The notes beneath the pieces were generated by a model that had not been told where the DNA came from, searched no databases, and was given only the letters and a program-made list of their open reading frames with translations. A stretch of DNA of 64,000 nucleotides from Clostridium sp. TW13. Its GTDB lineage: Bacteria > Bacillota > Clostridia > Clostridiales > Clostridiaceae. The stretch is taken from assembly GCF_024345225.1 (NCBI RefSeq), contig NZ_BROD01000001.1:248001-312000 (forward strand), given 5' to 3'. Position 1 is the stretch's first letter, and the number at the start of each line of letters is the position of its first letter. Of this stretch, positions 54,122 through 62,781 are shown in pieces. The translations under genes and the position numbers were made by a program.

Positions 54122-54490
54122 TGGGTGATAGTTAGTATGTGAAACTTGCAATAAGTCTAGAGGATACTGTTAGGACTATATAGCTATTAGTTAATACCAG
54201 AATAATTGTTAGTTAATAAATATAGTCTTGGTGTTATATGGATGAAAGTTAATACCTTAATATTAAATGATAACTTCTTAGTTCTTTTAGTTTTAGGACT
54301 ATATACATGATAGTTAATAGATAGCAGCTAGCAATAATAGACTATTATCAAACTGCAGAATATTATTATAGCCGTATTTACTATAAAAAATAAATATTTG
54401 TAAAAGATAAATATAATAATATAATAGAATACATAAACTAAACATTCAGATTAATAAATTTAGAAAGAGGTGGGGTAATATTAGCTTATT
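54122..54490. other. Long AT-rich intergenic region with short recurring motifs
   Basis: No gene is visible. AGTTAATA occurs about four times and AGGACTATATA twice. Together with R2 and R3 this makes the 855-base gap between the ABC and CorC genes the repeat-richest in the window. Confidence 0.45.
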
Positions 54491-54510
54491 TTTATAAGTC
54501 TAATAGATTT

Positions 54511-55800
54511 ATGGAAGAAATAATTAAAATACTTGCAATAGCGGTTTTAGTTTTAATAAATGGCTTTTTCACAGCAAGTGAATTTGCAATGGTAAAGATA
54601 CGTAATTCAAGAATAGATACCTTGGTTGCTGAAGGGAGTGGAAAGGCTAAGCATGCCAAGACCGTAAAAGATAATTTGAATTCTTGCCTTTCAGCCTGCC
54701 AGTTAGGTATAACGTTATGTTCTCTTGGTTTAGGATGGATGGGAGAATCAACAATAACAGAACTAATATTACCAGTTATGAAGCTGTTAGGGTTAAGTGA
54801 AAGTATTATACATACAATATCATTTGCTATATCATTTTTCTTAGTGACAATGATAGAAGTTGTAATTGGAGAGTTAGTTCCTAAAGCTCTTGCATTATAT
54901 AATACTGAGACAATAATGTTAAATACATCTTTATTGTTATTAGTATTTTATAAAATAATGTATCCAATAATATTTTTCTTTAATGCAAGCACAAATGTTT
55001 TTCTTAAGCCTTTTGGATATTCTCAAGCAGACGAGATTGCTGATCCACATACAGGAGAAGAGATACGTATGCTCATAGAGGAAAGTTACCAAAGTGGGTT
55101 AATTGATGAGAGCGAACAAAAGCTTGTGGATAATGTCTTTGATTTTGGAGATAAACTTGTTAGAGAAGTAATGGTGCCAAGAACAGATATGTGCTGTATT
55201 TATAAAGATGATTCCGAAGAAGAGGTCTTTAAAATAGTAAGTGAGGAAGGGTTTACAAGGTTTCCCGTGTGTGGTAAGGATAAAGATGATATCCTAGGTT
55301 TTATACATATAAAGGATTTGTATAATCAAAGCTATACACAAAACAAGTATGATTTAGATGAAATAACAAGAAAAATATTATATATTCCAGAGACAATTTC
55401 TATAAGCAGATTATTAGAAAAACTTAAAAAAGATAAGATTCAAATTGCAATAGTAATGGATGAGTATGGTGGAACTTCAGGTCTTGTAACGATTGAAGAC
55501 ATACTTGAAGAGATTGTTGGGGATATCCAAGATGAGTTTGATGAAGAAACTCAAGAAATAAGAAAATTAGCAGAAGGAGAGTATTTGGTAAAGGCTATTG
55601 TTCCCATTGATGAAATCAACGAATTTTTCAATATAGAAATTGAACATGAAGGTTTTGATAGTATTGGTGGATGGTTATACAATAAGCTCGGAGCATCAAT
55701 CCAAGTAGATAAAACTATCACCTTTGAAAATTACAGTTTTACTGTTTCTGAAATGGATAAATTAAGAGTGGTAAGCTTGGTTGTAAAGCAACTTTCATAG
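54511..55800 (+). CDS. CNNM/CorC-HlyC family membrane protein with CBS pair
   Basis: The 429-residue protein has a DUF21/CNNM membrane domain (about 1-190; LINGFFTASEFAMVKIRNSR). A CBS pair (about 205-335; REVMVPRTDMCCIY, AIVMDEYGGTSGLVTIEDIL) and a C-terminal CorC_HlyC domain (about 350-425) follow. Such proteins are linked to magnesium or cobalt efflux; the hemolysin label is historical. The only good ribosome site, GAGGTGGGG near 54468, is too far from ATG 54511. No in-frame ATG, GTG or TTG lies between, so the start is somewhat unclear. Confidence 0.9.
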   Translation: MEEIIKILAIAVLVLINGFFTASEFAMVKIRNSRIDTLVAEGSGKAKHAKTVKDNLNSCLSACQLGITLCSLGLGWMGESTITELILPVMKLLGLSESIIHTISFAISFFLVTMIEVVIGELVPKALALYNTETIMLNTSLLLLVFYKIMYPIIFFFNASTNVFLKPFGYSQADEIADPHTGEEIRMLIEESYQSGLIDESEQKLVDNVFDFGDKLVREVMVPRTDMCCIYKDDSEEEVFKIVSEEGFTRFPVCGKDKDDILGFIHIKDLYNQSYTQNKYDLDEITRKILYIPETISISRLLEKLKKDKIQIAIVMDEYGGTSGLVTIEDILEEIVGDIQDEFDEETQEIRKLAEGEYLVKAIVPIDEINEFFNIEIEHEGFDSIGGWLYNKLGASIQVDKTITFENYSFTVSEMDKLRVVSLVVKQLS

Positions 55801-55894
55801 GAGTTATAATCTTGTTCTGGCGTAAATAAATTAATAGATTGTGATTTGCCCAAAGAACAAGTGTATTGATAATTTAAATATTAATAAGAGTTAA

Positions 55895-55941
55895 AGAATG
55901 GTATAAACCTTAGATAATAAGGGATGTATCATTCTTTTTTT
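55895..55941 (+). terminator. Terminator after the CorC-type gene
   Basis: AGAATGGTA pairs imperfectly with TGTATCATTCT across about 25 bases, followed by TTTTTTT. Confidence 0.65.
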
Positions 55942-55983
55942 GTTTGGTATGTGAGATTTTTACCAAAAAAATTCAGGTTTATA

Positions 55984-56033
55984 TTGACAAATAGTATATA
56001 AAGATTATACTGTATATATATAGTATATACAGT
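55984..56033 (+). promoter_or_regulatory. Promoter and YtrA-type operator of the GntR-ABC operon
   Basis: TTGACA at 55984, 16 bases and TATACT at 56006 form the promoter. ACTGTATATA at 56009-56018 and its exact complement TATATACAGT at 56024-56033 form a dyad with a 5-base centre over the -10 and start site. Confidence 0.8.
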
Positions 56034-56069
56034 AATTACACATAGAAACAAATTGATAGTGAGGTAAAC

Positions 56070-56453
56070 ATGAGAGTAGTAATTTCAAACAGTGCAGGTG
56101 TTCCAATTTATGAGCAAATAAAAGAACAGATAAAGAGTGCTATTCTTAGTGGAGAAGTTAAAGAAGGAGAAATGCTGCCATCAATTAGGCAGTTAGCTCG
56201 TGATTTAAAAATAAGTGTAATAACCACTACTAGAGCATATAACGATTTACAGAGTGAAGGGTTCGTTTCCAATGTTCAAGGCAAAGGATGCTATGTCTTG
56301 CCTCAAAACAATGAGATGATAAGAGAACAATTATTAAGAGAGATAGAAGAATCATTCACCTCAGCAATTAGTTCAGCTAAAGTTGCTAAATTAACTAAAG
56401 CAGAATTGAAAGAAATGTTTGATGTAATGTTAGAGGAGGATAAATATGAATAA
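56070..56453 (+). CDS. GntR-family regulator, YtrA subgroup
   Basis: The 127-residue repressor has a GntR winged helix (residues 10-75; VPIYEQIKEQIKSAILSGEV, MLPSIRQLARDLKISVITTT, GFVSNVQGKGCYV). Only a short helical tail follows, as in YtrA regulators. These autoregulate ABC operons that respond to cell-wall antibiotics in Bacillus. It overlaps the ATPase start by eight bases. The dyad at the promoter supports autorepression. Confidence 0.93.
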   Translation: MRVVISNSAGVPIYEQIKEQIKSAILSGEVKEGEMLPSIRQLARDLKISVITTTRAYNDLQSEGFVSNVQGKGCYVLPQNNEMIREQLLREIEESFTSAISSAKVAKLTKAELKEMFDVMLEEDKYE

Positions 56454-57300
56454 TGTTTTAGAACTAAGCAATGTAAGAAAAGAATTTAAAGAGTTTTCAA
56501 TTAAGGATATATCATTTTCTGTTGAAAAAGGTTATATAATGGGCTTTATAGGTCCAAATGGAGCAGGAAAAACAACCACTATAAAATTAATTCTTAATAT
56601 GCTAAAGAAAAATAGTGGAAGTATTAAATTATTTGGGCTTGATCATATAAATGATGAAGAAGAAATAAAGGAAGATGTGGCTGTGGTCTTTGATAAACCG
56701 TATTATCTTGATGATTGGAATCTGTCAGATGTAGAGAGAGCAGTAAAGATGTTTCATAAAAGATGGGACAGTAGAGTTTACGATAAATATCTTAAAGAAT
56801 TTGGTTTATCAAGAGAGAAGAAGGTTAAGGAACTTTCAAAAGGAATGCAGATGAAGCTTATGATAGCCGTAGCCTTTTCTCATGATGCTAAACTTCTCAT
56901 TTTAGACGAGCCTACAGGTGGTCTTGATCCTGTGGCTAGAGATGAATTTTTAGACTTTTTAAGCAGTTATATTGAAGAGGGAGACAGAAGTGTACTGTTT
57001 TCAACTCATATAACTTCAGATTTAGAGAAGATAGCAGATTATATTACCTATTTAAGAGATGGACAAATAATATTTACTGGGACAAAGGATGAATTGCTTG
57101 AAAAATACTGCATCATAAAAGGTGCGAAAGAAGATATAAATGAAGAGCAAGCAAAGAATATTATAGGTATCAGACATCATCATACTGGTTTTGAAGGGTT
57201 GATAGATGTAAGTAAATTAGCAGGATTCTCAAATAAAATAATAACTGATAAAGCTACTTTAGATGATATTATGATTTTTATGAATAAAGGAGGAAAGTAA
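56446..57300 (+). CDS. ABC transporter ATPase, YtrB-like
   Basis: The 284-residue ATPase has Walker A GPNGAGKTT near residue 36, signature LSKGMQMKLMIAVAF near 132 and Walker B LLILDEPTGGLDP near 152. The low-complexity insert VFDKPYYLDDWNLSDVERAV after the Q-loop is typical of the YtrB/YhcH group. It is translationally coupled to the regulator upstream, and the permease starts two bases after its stop. The physiological cargo is unknown. Confidence 0.9.
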   Translation: MNNVLELSNVRKEFKEFSIKDISFSVEKGYIMGFIGPNGAGKTTTIKLILNMLKKNSGSIKLFGLDHINDEEEIKEDVAVVFDKPYYLDDWNLSDVERAVKMFHKRWDSRVYDKYLKEFGLSREKKVKELSKGMQMKLMIAVAFSHDAKLLILDEPTGGLDPVARDEFLDFLSSYIEEGDRSVLFSTHITSDLEKIADYITYLRDGQIIFTGTKDELLEKYCIIKGAKEDINEEQAKNIIGIRHHHTGFEGLIDVSKLAGFSNKIITDKATLDDIMIFMNKGGK

Positions 57301-57301
57301 A

Positions 57302-57976
57302 ATGGATAAAACTCTTAAGTTTGCATTTTTAGATGCATTAATGCTTAAACCTTATTTTAAGAAAAATATTATTTTAATTCTAGTATTGCCTATATTTATT
57401 GCAGCGACAACTCAAAATTTAATTATGATAATTACCATGATGTTTATGTTGACAGTGATTTTTTGTTCATATCCATTTGCTTTAAATGAAAAAAATGATA
57501 TTGATAAGTTTTATGGAAGTCTCGCGATAAATAAAAACAAGATAGTTAGTGGAAGATACTTATTTTCTTTAATGTTAGCTGTCATTTCAGTGATTCTATC
57601 TATAATATATTTATTTGGTTTTAGTTTCTTTGTTAAAAATGTACCTGAAGCAGGAGAAATAGTTTTTACTGTTGGTGTAGGATTTTTATTATTTTCAATA
57701 TTTATGGCTATTCAGATGCCTATATATTATAAATTAGGTTATTCTAAAGCTAAGCTTTGGGTCATGGCACCATTTTTCTTCATTGCATTTTCAGCAGGAG
57801 CTTTATCAAAATTATTTATTGGCAATATAGACTTGCAAAAGAAGTTTTTTGCTGTTGGAAAATATATAGAGAATAATTCTGCTCTTTCAAGTATTATTTT
57901 AGTTTTAGCAGGATTGCTAATAATGGAGATATCACTTATAATATCTCAAAGTATATATAGAAAAAAGGACTTTTAG
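57302..57976 (+). CDS. ABC-2 permease partner of the YtrB-like ATPase
   Basis: The 224-residue membrane protein has about six helices and an ABC-2 membrane type-2 pattern (ALNEKNDIDKFYGSLAINKNKIVSGRYLFSL as coupling stretch). GGAGGAAAGTAAA precedes ATG 57302. It sits between the ATPase and a small membrane protein in one operon. The short length is usual for this subgroup, which probably dimerises. Confidence 0.87.
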   Translation: MDKTLKFAFLDALMLKPYFKKNIILILVLPIFIAATTQNLIMIITMMFMLTVIFCSYPFALNEKNDIDKFYGSLAINKNKIVSGRYLFSLMLAVISVILSIIYLFGFSFFVKNVPEAGEIVFTVGVGFLLFSIFMAIQMPIYYKLGYSKAKLWVMAPFFFIAFSAGALSKLFIGNIDLQKKFFAVGKYIENNSALSSIILVLAGLLIMEISLIISQSIYRKKDF

Positions 57977-57993
57977 TTAGGAGTTACAGATTT

Positions 57994-58296
57994 ATGAATA
58001 ACTTTTTTATTAAACTACTATCACTTGTATTACCAATGATAATAAGTAACATTATTTATCTTAAAGCTGATAAAAAGTATAATGTAACAGAAAAATTGAG
58101 TTCTAAATTGCGTATAAAGAAAGAATGGATGGCATTTAGCTCTATATGGTTATTACTTATTATTATGATAATTATAGGAGCATTGGGTATATATGTGATT
58201 GATATTCCCGAAATATTATATTTCATATTTGTAGGAATTGGAGGGGGTATTGTTAACGGAATGAATATTCCTAATAAAGTTAATCAAAAAGAATAA
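57994..58296 (+). CDS. Small three-helix membrane protein at the end of the GntR-ABC operon
   Basis: The 100-residue protein has three hydrophobic segments (LLSLVLPMIISNIIYL, FSSIWLLLIIMIIIGALGIY, ILYFIFVGIGGGIVNGM). No known family. It follows the permease by 17 bases with TTAGGAGTTACAG, so it is probably co-expressed. It may be an accessory subunit of the transporter, by position only. Confidence 0.65.
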   Translation: MNNFFIKLLSLVLPMIISNIIYLKADKKYNVTEKLSSKLRIKKEWMAFSSIWLLLIIMIIIGALGIYVIDIPEILYFIFVGIGGGIVNGMNIPNKVNQKE

Positions 58297-58374
58297 CCTG
58301 TTTACAAACAAATATGAAAGAGTATAATGAGATTTATAAATGCAAGGAAAAGGAAAGTAACTTTAAGAATACTT

Positions 58375-58426
58375 TAAGCATCTGAAAATAAATAGCATAT
58401 AAACCTATGTACTTTTAGATGCATTA
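58375..58426 (+). repeat. R2 hairpin repeat, copy 4, just before the metG T-box
   Basis: The arms AAGCATCTGAAAATAAATAG and TGTACTTTTAGATGCATTA flank the core CATATAAACCTA. It is the most compact copy. It ends where the T-box begins. Confidence 0.65.
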
Positions 58427-58672
58427 CAGAGAGTTCCTGTTGGTGAGATGGAATAAGGGATATTAAAGTGAAAATGGCCTTGGAGCAGTGCACCGAGATT
58501 GTAATGATTTAGGCTGCAACGGGTTCACCCGTTATAGTGATAGAGTATAATTACATCATTTGTAACGTACTTGAAGAGGTCTATATAGTGATATATAGAT
58601 AAAGTAGGATGGTAACACGAAGTTTAACTCTCGTTCCTAGGACATATGGTCTTAGGTTCGGGAGTTTTTTTA
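58427..58672 (+). ncRNA. T-box leader (methionine-type) of metG
   Basis: Stem I starts with AGAGAGTTCCTGTTGGTGAG, and a possible AUG specifier lies at 58504. The T-box core AGGATGGTAACACG is at 58606-58619, with TGGT for pairing to the uncharged tRNA end. The competing terminator is at 58627-58672. Uncharged tRNA-Met should permit readthrough. Confidence 0.88.
58627..58672 (+). terminator. T-box terminator hairpin
   Basis: AACTCTCG...CCTAGGAC pairs with GGTCTTAGG...CGGGAGTT, followed by TTTTTTT. Confidence 0.85.
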
Positions 58673-58705
58673 TTGTTTAGGATATTACAATAAAATCACA
58701 TATTT
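58667..58705 (+). repeat. R1 intergenic repeat, partial copy
   Basis: TTTTTATTGTTTAGGATATT and ACAATAAAATCA follow the T-box T-run directly, before the metG ribosome site. Confidence 0.55.
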
Positions 58706-58722
58706 TAAGGAGGTAATTGATT

Positions 58723-60345
58723 ATGAATATTTTAATTGGAGGAGCTTGGCCTTATGCTAATGGGTCATTGCATATCGGTCATTTAGCAGCATTATTACCA
58801 GGGGATGTAATAGCAAGATATTATAGAGCGAAGGGGGATAATGTACTTTATGTTTCAGGAAGTGACTGTCATGGAACACCTATATCAATAAGAGCTAAAA
58901 ATGAAAATAAGTCACCAAAGAGTATTGCTGATAAGTATCATGCAGAATTTAAAGCTTGCTTTGATAAGTTGAATTTTTCTTATGATTGCTACACAAGAAC
59001 TGATGATGAGCATCATAAAAATGAGGTGAGAAGAATACTGAAGGAGTTATCTGATAATGGCCTAATTTATGAAAATAAAGTAGAGCAGTTGTATTGTGAA
59101 CATTGCAATCAATTTTTACCAGATAGATATGTAGAGGGAGTATGTCCTCATTGTGGCAGCATAGCAAGGGGAGACCAATGTGACAATTGTTCATCGTTAC
59201 TAGATCCATTAGAGTTGTCTGATAGACGATGTAAACTTTGTGGAAATGAACCTGTGGTGAAAGAAGGAAAGCAGTTATACTTTGCATTATCAAAGTTTGA
59301 AGATGAATTGAGAGAACATGTAGAAAAATCAAAGGGTAAATGGAGAGTAAATGCAATAAACAATACAGAGAGATATATAAAAGAAGGTCTTATTGATAGA
59401 GCTGTATCAAGAGATTTACCGTTAGGTATTGATATACCTATAGAAGGTTTTGAAGATAAAAAGGTGTATGTATGGATAGATGCAGTTCTTGGATATTACA
59501 CTGTAAGTAAAAAGTGGGGAGAAGAAAACAATAAGAGTTGGGAAGATTTTTGGAATGAAGAAAGTGTTTCTTACTATATTCATGGCAAAGATAATATTCC
59601 ATTTCACTCAATTATCTTACCAGCACTTTTAAGTGGTATAGGATGCAAAAAGAAGCCAGATAGAATTATATCAAGCGAATACGTAACGCTAGAAGGAAGA
59701 AAAATATCTACAAGTAACAATTGGGCAGTGTGGGTACCTTATCTTATAGAAAAATATAATAGTGACTTATTAAGGTATTTCTTTATAGCTAATGCACCAG
59801 AAAAGAGGGATGCTGATTTTTCTTGGAGGGAATTTATAAAAAATAATAATGGGGAGCTTTTAGGTGCTTATGGAAACCTTGTTAATAGAACTTTAGCATT
59901 TTCAAAGAAATACTTTGATAATAAGGTGCCAGAAGGAAATGTAGAGGAAGATATTAAAGTTAATATAGAAAATTTATATAAAAGCGTAGGGGAAGATGTA
60001 GAAGAGGGTAATTTAAAGATAGCAATAGATAACATTTTTTCATTCATAAGAAATATTAATAAATACTTTGATGAAAAGGCTCCTTGGATAGGTATAAGGA
60101 ATAATATAGACGAATGTAAAAATACAATTTATAATTGTTGCTTTGCTATAATTAATATTGCTAATATCTTAGAGTCATTCTTACCTGAGACTTCAGGGAA
60201 AGTAAAGCAATGGTTGGGTTGTAATGAAAACAAATGGAGTATTATAGATTTAGATGGAAGTACGGAGATTGGAGATTTTTCGGTATTATTTGAAAGATTA
60301 GATACAAAGTTAATTGATGAAGAATTAGAAAAGTTAAAGAGATAA
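58723..60345 (+). CDS. metG: Methionyl-tRNA synthetase, short form with KISTS
   Basis: It charges tRNA-Met with methionine. About 540 residues: HIGH motif at 17-20 (LHIGHLAAL) and a zinc region with four CxxC pairs near 125-180 (CEHC, CPHC, CDNC, CKLC). The KMSKS position reads GRKISTSN near 325. It has no C-terminal EMAP-like tRNA-binding domain, unlike the common 640-residue clostridial enzyme, so it may be a second MetRS. I choose ATG 58723 after AAGGAGGTAATTGATT; the frame extends to a TTG at 58717. T-box controlled. Confidence 0.92.
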   Translation: MNILIGGAWPYANGSLHIGHLAALLPGDVIARYYRAKGDNVLYVSGSDCHGTPISIRAKNENKSPKSIADKYHAEFKACFDKLNFSYDCYTRTDDEHHKNEVRRILKELSDNGLIYENKVEQLYCEHCNQFLPDRYVEGVCPHCGSIARGDQCDNCSSLLDPLELSDRRCKLCGNEPVVKEGKQLYFALSKFEDELREHVEKSKGKWRVNAINNTERYIKEGLIDRAVSRDLPLGIDIPIEGFEDKKVYVWIDAVLGYYTVSKKWGEENNKSWEDFWNEESVSYYIHGKDNIPFHSIILPALLSGIGCKKKPDRIISSEYVTLEGRKISTSNNWAVWVPYLIEKYNSDLLRYFFIANAPEKRDADFSWREFIKNNNGELLGAYGNLVNRTLAFSKKYFDNKVPEGNVEEDIKVNIENLYKSVGEDVEEGNLKIAIDNIFSFIRNINKYFDEKAPWIGIRNNIDECKNTIYNCCFAIINIANILESFLPETSGKVKQWLGCNENKWSIIDLDGSTEIGDFSVLFERLDTKLIDEELEKLKR

Positions 60346-60606
60346 AAAGATAAATATAACCTTATTTATCAATAAAGAAATAGTAAAGCCTAAGAACATT
60401 ATGCTTTATAACAATGTAGCACATTCATATATCAAAGTAAAAAGTTTAAAGAATAGAGAACCAATGTATGTGCAACATGTGTGATATTATGCAAATTATG
60501 TTATAATAGGTTTGTGAAAAAATATAATATAATAAACAATAGTAATTTATATTACTTAAAAATAATAATTTAGAGTATGATTTTAAAGAAGTAAGGTGAT
60601 TATTTA

Positions 60607-60903
60607 ATGAAAAAGAAAAAGATAAGGATAGAGGAGCAGGCAGAACTTTTATTAAATGAGTTTAAAGAAGTGTATGAACCTAAAAACAAAACTATTGATG
60701 AAATTATACTGGATGGGCAAAATAAATTGAGTAAAGGTCAAATTCCTCAAGTTGTTTTGCAACATTTGGTTGAGGCAATTTATAGGGTAGTTCTTATTGA
60801 AAAAGTTACTGTTGGAGATAAAGCCTATGAAATATTAAAAAACATAGATAAACTTTCAAGATCAAACGGTTGGCTGCCTTGTGGAATCTCAATTCGTTTA
60901 TAA
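60607..60903 (+). CDS. Small helical protein resembling bacteriocin immunity proteins
   Basis: The 98-residue soluble, mostly helical protein has a central part (DEIILDGQNKLSKGQIPQVV, LQHLVEAIYRVVLI, AYEILKNIDKLSRSNG). This recalls the four-helix EntA_Immun immunity family, whose usual size is about 90-105. The match is from memory of the pattern and is not certain. No bacteriocin precursor or transporter adjoins. TAAGGTGATTATTTA precedes ATG 60607. A strong terminator follows. Confidence 0.6.
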   Translation: MKKKKIRIEEQAELLLNEFKEVYEPKNKTIDEIILDGQNKLSKGQIPQVVLQHLVEAIYRVVLIEKVTVGDKAYEILKNIDKLSRSNGWLPCGISIRL

Positions 60904-60940
60904 AAATAATGCTACAGGACTTATTTCTTAATAGGAGTAT

Positions 60941-60971
60941 TATAGGTGGGGAATCCCACCTATAATTTTTT
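60941..60971. terminator. Bidirectional terminator before the rimI-tsaB-tsaE operon end
   Basis: TATAGGTGGG and CCCACCTATA form a perfect stem on loop GAAT, followed by ATTTTTT. It can end both converging units. Confidence 0.9.
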
Positions 60972-61030
60972 AGGCTATATTTCAATATTATGTTAAAATA
61001 TAGCTTTATAGTTTAATATTTACTACATGT

Positions 61031-61474
61031 CTAAATATCTCTATTCCACATTATTATGCAATCTTCTTTATTGTCTTCGTAGTATTGTTTTCTTATGCCC
61101 TCTTCCTTAAATCCAAAGCTAGAATATAATTTTTGAGCAACTAAGTTTGATTTTCTAACTTCTAATGTCATAGCTTGTGCGTTTTTACCTTTACATACAT
61201 TGATCATCTCTTCAAGGATTTTTGTACCAAGACGTTGGCCACGAAAATTAGGATGTATGGCAATGTTTGTTATATGACCTTCGTCAATAATTATCCACAT
61301 TCCTCCATATCCAATTGGCTTGTTATCCACAGTTGCAACTACGTAGTGTGCAAAAGTATTGTTTAATTCATTTATAAAAGATTCTTTGCTCCAAGGGGTA
61401 TGGAAGCTAAGCTTACTAATTTCTAAGATATCTTGAATATGATTTTTGTTCATAGGCACTAATTTAAATTCCAT
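61031..61474 (-). CDS. rimI: Ribosomal protein alanine N-acetyltransferase RimI
   Basis: About 147 residues of the GNAT fold. Acetyl-CoA contacts are visible in ITNIAIHPNFRGQRLGTKIL, and TLEVRKSNLVAQKLYSSFGF is the conserved late part. RimI acetylates the N-terminal alanine of ribosomal protein bS18. ATG 61474 is chosen, with GGAG seven bases before; it overlaps the tsaB end by 11 bases. tsaE-tsaB-rimI is a standard Firmicutes cluster. Confidence 0.93.
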   Translation of the reverse strand: MEFKLVPMNKNHIQDILEISKLSFHTPWSKESFINELNNTFAHYVVATVDNKPIGYGGMWIIIDEGHITNIAIHPNFRGQRLGTKILEEMINVCKGKNAQAMTLEVRKSNLVAQKLYSSFGFKEEGIRKQYYEDNKEDCIIMWNRDI

Positions 61475-62177
61475 TTGATAACTCCATTTTCTTATCATAT
61501 TCTCTTTCAGCTTGAGATTTTCTTAAGTAAATTGGTGTTACTGCATTTAAATCGTCACTAAATCCAGCATTAAGCAATTGAAGACCTATTTCTCCAAGTG
61601 ATGAAGCTTTGGCAAAAGAGTTTGAATTAGCAGCAAAATATATATTTTGCATATGTTCTTCAAGATAAGTTCTATATTTTTCTACTCCATCTCCAACAAA
61701 TATAACAGGCTCATTCATTTCAGTTAGCTTTTCAGCTAATTCAGAAATTGAAAAATGAGAGTGGTCAATTAGCTTTTCTAATTTGCCACCAACATTTTTA
61801 TAAAAGCATGTGTACACATTTTCTCTTAATGCATCCATGATAGGGCATATAATCCCTGAAAAATTTAATTCGTTAAAAGCTAAGCCGTCTAAAGATGATA
61901 CAGATATTAATGGTTTATTAGAACCCATACATAGTCCTTTAACAGTTGCCATACCTATTCTAAGTCCTGTAAATGAACCAGGTCCTTTTGAAACTACAAA
62001 TGCATCCACATCCTTAATTGTCAGGGCATTATCCTTTAATAAATTATCAATTAAACTCATCAATAATACAGAATGTTGTTTTTTATAGTTTAATGTGTAT
62101 TCTCCTAGTAGACCATCATCCTTAATTAATGCTACAGAGGCAGCACTGGTTGCAGATTCTACGCTTAAAATTAACAT
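61464..62177 (-). CDS. tsaB: tRNA t6A modification protein TsaB
   Basis: TsaB is the pseudo-enzyme partner of TsaD in forming N6-threonylcarbamoyl-adenosine at tRNA A37. The 237 residues have an ASKHA fold: LSVESATSAASVALIKDDG, then KKQHSVLLMSLIDNLL and VSKGPGSFTGLRIGMATVKG. It overlaps tsaE by seven bases and rimI by 11, so the three are co-translated. TsaD and TsaC are not in the window. Confidence 0.95.
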   Translation of the reverse strand: MLILSVESATSAASVALIKDDGLLGEYTLNYKKQHSVLLMSLIDNLLKDNALTIKDVDAFVVSKGPGSFTGLRIGMATVKGLCMGSNKPLISVSSLDGLAFNELNFSGIICPIMDALRENVYTCFYKNVGGKLEKLIDHSHFSISELAEKLTEMNEPVIFVGDGVEKYRTYLEEHMQNIYFAANSNSFAKASSLGEIGLQLLNAGFSDDLNAVTPIYLRKSQAEREYDKKMELSNGI

Positions 62178-62635
62178 CTTTCTAACTCCTTTAGATAAGA
62201 ATACTTATCTCCAAAATATTTTATGGTTATTTTTCTATGGTTATCTGAAAGCTCAGGAAGCTTTTGTATGTGTATATGAACGTATTCTTTTGGTATCAAT
62301 TCTTCAATATAATTTGCCCATTCAATTACACTAACTCCATCTCCAAATATATATTCATCAAAGCCAATAGCATATATTTCATCAGGATCATTAACCCTAT
62401 AAACATCGAAATGATATAGTATTAATCTTCCGCTATGGTATTCATTTACTATATTAAAAGTAGGACTGGTTATGTTGTCAGTTACCCCTAAGCCTTTTGC
62501 AATTCCTTTGGTAATATGAGTTTTGCCAGTGCCAAGATCTCCAGTAAGACAGAAAATATCAGAAGCTTTTGCAAGTGATCCTATTTTATTTCCAAGTTCA
62601 AAGGTATCTTGTACTGAATCTATAATAAATTCCAT
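62171..62635 (-). CDS. tsaE: tRNA t6A modification ATPase TsaE
   Basis: The 154-residue P-loop ATPase resets the TsaBD complex during t6A synthesis. Walker A is GDLGTGKTHITKGIA near residue 34, and the switch part TSPTFNIVNEYHSG and VIEWANYIEELIP follow. GAAAGGAGTGCTAAA precedes ATG 62635. It is the first gene of the tsaE-tsaB-rimI operon and is divergent from the ZnuA-like gene. Confidence 0.96.
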   Translation of the reverse strand: MEFIIDSVQDTFELGNKIGSLAKASDIFCLTGDLGTGKTHITKGIAKGLGVTDNITSPTFNIVNEYHSGRLILYHFDVYRVNDPDEIYAIGFDEYIFGDGVSVIEWANYIEELIPKEYVHIHIQKLPELSDNHRKITIKYFGDKYSYLKELERC

Positions 62636-62781
62636 TTTAGCACTCCTTTCTGAGTAAATAAAACATCATTTATTATTTTATCCAACTTTATATGAAATGA
62701 AAAGCGAAATTTGTAACTAATTTGATATTGAAAAATAAAACAATTAGATATAAAATGTTACCATAAGCGAGGTGCGAAATC

